Source of the DNA: JBBTDV01 sp038042605
Lineage (GTDB): Bacteria; Bdellovibrionota; UBA1018
Assembly (NCBI GenBank): GCA_964358645.1
Contig: CAYHPW010000078.1
Span: 1-10,568, forward strand
Length of the DNA stretch: 10,568 nt
Direction: 5' to 3'
The position numbers were made by a program, and so were the translations under genes. The notes beneath the pieces are model-generated. The model was not told where the DNA came from and searched no databases. It was given only the letters and a program-made list of their open reading frames with translations. Numbering within the stretch: the first letter of the stretch is position 1; the number at the start of each line of letters is the position of its first letter. Below, piece after piece: positions 6,264-10,568 of the stretch.

Positions 6264-7952
6264 TCAATGACAATTTTTACTGCACGACTCCCCGTCAGAA
6301 ATCTTCCATATATGTGGTTTGTGACAGGCAATACAGGCCTCGGCAGAATGTATCTTGTGCACGCCTTTTTTAGGTCTCTCATGGCAATCTATGCATTCCT
6401 GTTTACCAAGCTTGATCTTGCTGTGAGGTTTATGACACTCACCACATGCCCACTTCATTGGCGCATTCTTGGGGAATACCTCCTCGGCAACATGCATTGT
6501 TTCATGACACTCAAGACACGCCGCGCGATCCGGGCTCAATGAACGCTTTGAATCTTTTGCGGTGAATGGATGGCACTCTGTACAATGCATTTCCTCCATC
6601 TTACCTGAAGCCGCTAGCGTTATCTTGGTATGGCAATCCTTGCAAAGCTCTTTCAGCGGACGGAAGCGGTGAACCGACATTGCATGACACTGTATGCATT
6701 CAATACGCTGCTTGCCAGAATGCACACGGTGCCCGGGGGTCTCGGCAACATGGTTCCATTTGGAGCTGGCAGAACCAGCAGTATGGCATTTCTCACAAAT
6801 CTTTCTATCCACGAACGCATGCTTAACGACTTCATCTGGTTTTTTTGTAGTATAAAGCCACAACTGGTGGAGATTTGAAATTATGTCAGCTTCGTGACAA
6901 GCATGGCATTCGATATTTTTATGGGCACTTTCCTCCCATAGTGAAAACGCGGACTTCATAGTATGGCAGGAAGTACAAAACTTGGCATCATGCTCAATGT
7001 AGTTATAGCCACGCCATGCGACCACTATCCCAATCAAAACAACAACGGTGCCGCCTATAAGTATCGGACGTGTAAAACGTAAATTAAAAACCGCAAGATT
7101 TTTTTTGCGCCTCCAGATCAGTCTTATCAAAAAGATCAGCGCACCTATGAGAATCAAAACAGCGGCACCTACACCAACCCATCTAAATAGCTTGCCGAAT
7201 TTTATACCGGCCATCCTTGGAGAAATCTTTTCACGGATTTCATCGGCCATACTCAGGGCACGAGCAGTCTCGCTTGTAATGGAAAACAAGTTCATCGCAT
7301 GACTCAAACCATGTAGACTAGAACGCGCTGTCTTGATTTTTTCTTGTTCAGTACTTACGCCGCCAAGCTCGTCAAGCATTCGTTCCACTGCGCCAAGCTC
7401 GGCTTCCGCCGTATGGAGCGCTTTGAATATCCTCCTTGCCTGCTGGATGGGATGGCAGCTTGAACAAAGCGGTTCTGAAATCAAATCTATGGAAGCACGT
7501 GAAACATCATGGTGGCCATGGCAGGTCACACAGGTAGGACGCCGATGCGTCTTTTTTGGACCGACAAAATTATGCGGTCCTTTGGCATAGTTTTCAGCTG
7601 GCTGTTTGTGGCAACTCCCGCAAATATATACCGTTGATAACGATGACGGTTTGCCAGAGAAATTACCACCATGAGCGACTCTGGCCGATGTAGCGGTAGG
7701 ATTACCGCCGTGACAAGAAGAACACGTGACCTTCGCATCAGCATGCACTGAGCGAGCAATTGAGACCGCAGGATCTTTGTGATTCGCATCCGCAAGGTCT
7801 ACATGGCATTTAAAGCAGCTCTCTTCCTGCAATGAAAGGGCTACTTTTACTGGAGCGGATGACAACGCTCGATCATTATGATCATCGGCCGATAAAAAAG
7901 TTGATATCAGAAGAACTAAAATCAACAGACACAAATGTATAGCCTTGTTCAT
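6264..7952 (-). CDS. Large membrane cytochrome c: 5-haem domain, TM hairpin, NapC/NirT-like 10-11 haem domain
   Basis: This 562-residue protein has a Sec signal at residues 1-21. An N-terminal periplasmic domain holds CXXCH at 46, 77, 111, 141 and 163. A haem-free, probably helical region follows (about 168-250). Two membrane segments (about 256-280 and 296-313) flank a basic loop with RRKK, placed in the cytoplasm by the positive-inside rule. The segment after TM2 starts like NapC/NirT (CTSCHTM at 326, then CHACH at 349). Further CXXCH motifs lie at 386, 419, 437, 457, 479, 503, 520 and 540. The chain ends with C557-SKN-CH, a CX3CH motif at the extreme C-terminus. Total: 15 CXXCH plus one possible CX3CH haem. 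Family knowledge: NapC-type domains oxidise quinol. Inferred role: a quinol-linked periplasmic wire. AAAAAGGTG about 6 nt before the ATG is the SD. A GCTTA-A-TAAGC inverted repeat (7985-7995) lies 33 bp upstream of the start. Confidence 0.93.
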   Translation of the reverse strand: MNKAIHLCLLILVLLISTFLSADDHNDRALSSAPVKVALSLQEESCFKCHVDLADANHKDPAVSIARSVHADAKVTCSSCHGGNPTATSARVAHGGNFSGKPSSLSTVYICGSCHKQPAENYAKGPHNFVGPKKTHRRPTCVTCHGHHDVSRASIDLISEPLCSSCHPIQQARRIFKALHTAEAELGAVERMLDELGGVSTEQEKIKTARSSLHGLSHAMNLFSITSETARALSMADEIREKISPRMAGIKFGKLFRWVGVGAAVLILIGALIFLIRLIWRRKKNLAVFNLRFTRPILIGGTVVVLIGIVVAWRGYNYIEHDAKFCTSCHTMKSAFSLWEESAHKNIECHACHEADIISNLHQLWLYTTKKPDEVVKHAFVDRKICEKCHTAGSASSKWNHVAETPGHRVHSGKQRIECIQCHAMSVHRFRPLKELCKDCHTKITLAASGKMEEMHCTECHPFTAKDSKRSLSPDRAACLECHETMHVAEEVFPKNAPMKWACGECHKPHSKIKLGKQECIDCHERPKKGVHKIHSAEACIACHKPHIWKISDGESCSKNCH

Positions 7953-8083
7953 GATGGCACCTTTTTCAAGATATTGAATATACTGCTTAATAAGCTAGAT
8001 TATGCCACTGTTAAACTAAATTAATGATACACTGAAAAAATCCGCAATGAGAATGAAACTTATTTTTACTTTTTAACAAGTCG

Positions 8084-8100
8084 CATTGTTTTATATTGCG
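8084..8100 (+). promoter_or_regulatory. Conserved upstream box of the first secreted paralog
   Basis: CATTGTTTTATATTGCG recurs with one inserted A at 9266-9283 upstream of the second paralog. Both copies are preceded by TTTAAC (8072-8077 and 9257-9262). The AT-rich core (TATATT) could be a -10, which would give a leader of about 105 nt here. Conservation outside coding sequence suggests a duplicated promoter or regulator site; the exact role is inferred. Confidence 0.45.
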
Positions 8101-8125
8101 ATGAGCTGTCTTGTTGTGTTATGAC

Positions 8126-8189
8126 TTGGCGCAATATTTTATGCATCGCGTTGTTCGTGCATAGTGCACATCGATTTGCGTTGCGCCAA
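8126..8189 (+). repeat. Inverted repeat in the leader of the first secreted paralog
   Basis: TTGGCGCAA (8126-8134) and TTGCGCCAA (8181-8189) are perfect 9-bp inverted arms 46 bp apart. Between them lies a second perfect inverted repeat, GTGCA-TAG-TGCAC (8157-8169). The outer arm ends about 9 nt before the SD GAAGGGAG (8198-8205). It could fold as a 5' UTR structure or serve as a protein-binding site. The second paralog lacks this element. Confidence 0.45.
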
Positions 8190-8210
8190 TTTATCTCGAA
8201 GGGAGTTTTT

Positions 8211-9173
8211 ATGTTGTTCAAGAAAAAGCTGGCTATGGCGGCAATGACCATGGCCTTTACAATAGCAGCACCTGCAATCGCAGCAGACAGTCAATCATTG
8301 GATTTGGCTAAGGTCAATGCGGTTATAAAAGTTCTTATTGATGCAGTTATCGCTGGTGACGACGTCATTAGTGGTTTAGGTTTTGAGATAGATCCACGCT
8401 ATACCGATCTCTCAAAACCACGATTCAAGATCAATACCAACGCCACCGTGACTAAGACGCCATGGACATGGACATCAGCAGCGCCCACGCATCTTAATTT
8501 CAATCTTTCAGCCGCCAAAACAAAAAATGGAGCAGAAAAATCAGAACTCTCAGGAAGCATCAAGGCTGAATTAAAAACCGATATGGCGGCACTAATACGT
8601 TTCGCTGCTAATAAGGCTTTAAAAGAATACCGAGATGGGGACTCCAAGGGAGTACGTGATATATGTGAAGAGCTTGCCCGCATTAAAAAAGTAGAAGAGG
8701 TTGTACCTGTTGTATCAAAGGCGATACAATTAGCACTTTCAGAGCTAAACACCCAACTAGCAGAAGCGCAGAAACAAGGCAATGAAGCCAAAGTGGAAGA
8801 ACTCACCAAAATCATCGAAGCCGTCCTAGCTACCAAAGTAACCGTTAAAAGGGATAGCAGCGACAAGTTCGTGTCACTTAACATCACGATGCCTAAACCA
8901 ATCGAGTTTGACCGAAAAAGTTTTATTGTCGATGTATATTCAAATTCAGTGGAATCAGTAAAATTAACAGTGGCAGATACGACCTGCAGAGTTTCATTGA
9001 AATTCAGGTTCTGGCTTAACAACTCCTCGATAGAGAACGGAGTTAAATGGGCCAACGAATATCTCAGGGGTCTCGAAAGCGGAGACGAGAAAGCCAAGGA
9101 TGACATGATGGAAAACATTGAAGGCTATGTCTGGCTAGTGAAGATGTTTCTTTCACAAAACGATGTAGATTAA
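8211..9173 (+). CDS. Secreted protein of unknown family, tandem paralog 1
   Basis: The 320-residue precursor starts at ATG 8211, chosen because GAAGGGAG (8198-8205) lies just upstream and a clean Sec signal peptide follows (MLFKKK, hydrophobic core, cleavage after AIA at about residue 24). An in-frame ATG at 8121 would bury that signal. The mature protein alternates beta-rich stretches (about 68-125 and 207-268) with charged helices (about 125-205 and 272-315); 183-205 is strongly helical and Glu/Lys-rich. There is no lipobox, haem motif, catalytic triad or membrane helix. It shares about half its residues, by eye, with the next gene (LDLAK, TPWT, NLSAAKT, TDMAAL, LSELN, ATKVTVKR). Two Cys (C152, C259) have no counterpart in the paralog. 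I do not recognise the family; it is periplasmic or exported. No sequence link to the cytochromes is visible other than adjacency. Confidence 0.88.
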   Translation: MLFKKKLAMAAMTMAFTIAAPAIAADSQSLDLAKVNAVIKVLIDAVIAGDDVISGLGFEIDPRYTDLSKPRFKINTNATVTKTPWTWTSAAPTHLNFNLSAAKTKNGAEKSELSGSIKAELKTDMAALIRFAANKALKEYRDGDSKGVRDICEELARIKKVEEVVPVVSKAIQLALSELNTQLAEAQKQGNEAKVEELTKIIEAVLATKVTVKRDSSDKFVSLNITMPKPIEFDRKSFIVDVYSNSVESVKLTVADTTCRVSLKFRFWLNNSSIENGVKWANEYLRGLESGDEKAKDDMMENIEGYVWLVKMFLSQNDVD

Positions 9174-9186
9174 TCCTTTCCATTCC

Positions 9187-9214
9187 TGCCGGGGCCGCAC
9201 TGCGCGCCCCGGCA
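9187..9214 (+). terminator. GC-rich hairpin between the two paralogs
   Basis: TGCCGGGGC (9187-9195) and GCCCCGGCA (9206-9214) form a perfect 9-bp stem with a 10-nt loop, 13 nt after the stop of paralog 1. No T-tract follows, so it is not a classical intrinsic terminator. It may act as a transcript-end barrier, or act with Rho. Together with a separate upstream box for paralog 2, it suggests two transcription units. Confidence 0.5.
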
Positions 9215-9265
9215 ATCTATAGCAATTCGTCTAGCTATTATCCCACTGTTATATTCTTTAACCTC

Positions 9266-9283
9266 CATTGTTTTAATATTGCG
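9266..9283 (+). promoter_or_regulatory. Conserved upstream box of the second secreted paralog
   Basis: CATTGTTTTAATATTGCG matches the box at 8084-8100 except for one extra A, and is likewise preceded by TTTAAC. It lies 59 bp before ATG 9342, compared with 111 bp in paralog 1. The surrounding intergenic sequence is not obviously alike, so this stretch appears to be under constraint. Confidence 0.45.
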
Positions 9284-9341
9284 TTGCAGTGTCAACATAG
9301 GTAAACAATGCACAGAATTATTTTCAATAAAAGGGGGTTCG

Positions 9342-10310
9342 ATGTTTAAAAAATCACTGACAACACTCGCGATTGCAATATCCTTAACAACCTCAGCATT
9401 CGCTGAAGACCGCCAGCCACTGGACTTGGCTAAAATCAATTCAGTCATTAAGACACTGGTTGACGCTGTCATTGTCGGTGACAAAACCATCCTCGATCTT
9501 GTATTGGAATTTGACCCACAATACACCGATTTTTCCAAAACAAAGTTCAAGCTTAACACTAAAGCTACCGTAGCAAACACGCCATGGACAGCCGTGGGGA
9601 CAACCGCGGAGCAGACAAAGCTCGATTTAAATCTTTCAGCCGCCAAAACACGAAATGGAAAAACAAAATCAGAAATTTCCGGCCAAATCATGATTGGAAT
9701 CCAAACAGACATGGCAGCCCTCGTGCGCTATAGCGCCAAGAAAATACTGGAACAGCAGCCACCACCTGAAGATTTAAAAGAAGTACGTGAACTTTTGGAA
9801 GCACTCGCCCTGATTGAAAAAATCGAAGAAGTCATACCCCTCGTGTCCAAAGCGTTACAAATCACCCTATCAGAGCTAAATGGCAAATTAGAAGAAGCAA
9901 AGGAAAGCGGGGACCAGGAAAAAATCAAGGAACTTACAAATACTATTGAAGCCGTCATGGCGACTAAAATCACCGTCAAAAGAAGTCGCAACAATGAATT
10001 CGTGTCATTGAGCATCCAGATGCCGAAAGTGATAGAGTTCAGCCGCGACGGCGTCAACATAGGCCAATCAAATGAGCTGAAATCAATTAAACTTGCGCTT
10101 GCTGATAAAACAGGCAGCGCTTCATTTAAATATAAATATTGGCTGGAAAACTCCACTATCAATGAAGGGTTAGAAGAGGCTTATAAATTCCTGAAAGGTC
10201 TTGAAACCGGAGATGAGAAAACCAAGGACCAGATGAAACAAATCATCGAGTTTTACTTCAGTTTGGTAAAGAAGCTTCTCACTTCGGAAGAGGCGTTGTT
10301 GCGTAATTAG
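9342..10310 (+). CDS. Secreted protein of unknown family, tandem paralog 2
   Basis: The 322-residue precursor starts at ATG 9342, preceded by AAAAGGGGG and followed by a Sec signal peptide (MFKKS, hydrophobic core, cleavage after AFA at about residue 21). An in-frame ATG at 9279 would hide the signal. It aligns along its whole length with the preceding gene. The N-terminal 57 mature residues are roughly two-thirds identical by my count; the region around 135-145 (QQPPPEDL) and the C-terminus diverge most. It has no Cys at all, so the two Cys of paralog 1 are not a conserved feature. Predicted pattern: short N-terminal helix, beta segment, long charged helices, second beta segment, C-terminal helix. 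The family is not recognised. An IS5-type remnant begins within about 35 bp of its stop, so its original 3' context may have been altered. Confidence 0.88.
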   Translation: MFKKSLTTLAIAISLTTSAFAEDRQPLDLAKINSVIKTLVDAVIVGDKTILDLVLEFDPQYTDFSKTKFKLNTKATVANTPWTAVGTTAEQTKLDLNLSAAKTRNGKTKSEISGQIMIGIQTDMAALVRYSAKKILEQQPPPEDLKEVRELLEALALIEKIEEVIPLVSKALQITLSELNGKLEEAKESGDQEKIKELTNTIEAVMATKITVKRSRNNEFVSLSIQMPKVIEFSRDGVNIGQSNELKSIKLALADKTGSASFKYKYWLENSTINEGLEEAYKFLKGLETGDEKTKDQMKQIIEFYFSLVKKLLTSEEALLRN

Positions 10311-10342
10311 GCCTGACGAAACGTGGGTTTGAGCACCGAGAA

Positions 10343-10525
10343 CTAATTGAGCGGATGGGACTGAGGCATTCCAACTCGACTCATGGTGTTCAGGATTTTA
10401 GTTTTGATCCTTGCTTCTACAGTCTGGTTGGCAAATAGCCGGCTCGATAGGCTGGCCCCGAGAATGGTTTTGAATCGAAACATTTGGGTCTCAACAAGGG
10501 ATCGCTTGTGGTGGCTAGCGCGACT
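10343..10525 (-). pseudogene. IS5-family transposase, C-terminal remnant
   Basis: Translating minus from 10525 to the TAG at 10343 gives 60 residues with the IS5-family C-terminal signature: HHKRSLVETQMFRFK, then SSRLFANQTVEARIK and the tail GMPQSHPLN. The Y(2)R(3)E signature keeps Arg and the catalytic Glu (residues 8 and 12 of the fragment), but Tyr is replaced by His. An in-frame TAA (10526-10528) lies directly upstream, and sequence up to 10568 would need a frameshift to join it. The copy therefore looks inactive, unless a programmed frameshift applies. The left part is outside the window. The element end, with its terminal inverted repeat, should lie between 10311 and 10342, next to the paralog 2 stop. 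Confidence 0.75.
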
Positions 10526-10568
10526 TTATTAAATCGACCTGGACAAACTTAGGCAACCGATTGAAAGG

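Noticed and set aside
8121..8210. A 30-residue N-terminal extension of secreted paralog 1
   Set aside because: It would bury a clean Sec signal peptide and ignore the strong SD at 8198-8205. The equivalent extension of paralog 2 (from 9279) is unrelated in sequence.
8399..9118. Long open frame of 239 codons on minus opposite paralog 1
   Set aside because: A shorter minus-strand frame also lies opposite paralog 2. Both mirror the coding sequence of the paralogs, lack an SD or recognisable motif, and disagree with the signal-peptide evidence on plus.

Overview
The window looks like chromosomal DNA from a Gram-negative anaerobic or facultative respirer of deltaproteobacterial type (Desulfobacterota, Myxococcota or a similar lineage). 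I infer this from gene content only: a menaquinol-type Rieske/cytochrome b complex, an Hmc/DsrP-style NrfD module and several multihaem c-type cytochromes, all with Sec or Tat export signals. No rRNA or species marker is present, so the assignment is loose. No tRNA, rRNA or CRISPR array was seen.

Layout. 1-743 (minus) is the start of a membrane-anchored cytochrome with at least eight haems; it runs off the left edge. Divergent from it, 917-2892 (plus) is a translationally coupled pair: a Rieske protein and a cytochrome b6/subunit IV protein fused to a C-terminal monohaem cytochrome c domain. Meeting it head-on, with only 2 bp between the stop codons, is a minus-strand operon (5734 down to 2895): a tetrahaem cytochrome, a Tat-exported ferredoxin-like protein with four [4Fe-4S] clusters, and a ten-helix NrfD/PsrC-type membrane protein. 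Upstream of that operon, also on minus, are a small dihaem cytochrome (5891-6184) and a large membrane cytochrome (6264-7952) with 15 CXXCH motifs plus a CX3CH at its extreme C-terminus. The window encodes about 30 c-haem sites, two b-haem pockets, one [2Fe-2S] and four [4Fe-4S] clusters.

How they could work together (inference). Two quinone-reactive modules, a Rieske/b complex and an NrfD/FeS/c4 complex, sit beside soluble and membrane-anchored multihaem wires. The Rieske/b complex would oxidise menaquinol and pass electrons through its fused haem c to periplasmic multihaem cytochromes. The NrfD module would exchange electrons between the same quinone pool and its tetrahaem subunit. No terminal oxidase, terminal reductase or outer-membrane porin lies in the window, so the final acceptor is unknown.

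8211-10310 (plus) is a different region: two tandem paralogous secreted proteins of about 320 residues that I cannot assign to a family, each preceded by a near-identical 17-18 bp upstream box. A degraded IS5-family transposase C-terminus (minus) follows about 30 bp after the second paralog and runs to the right edge.
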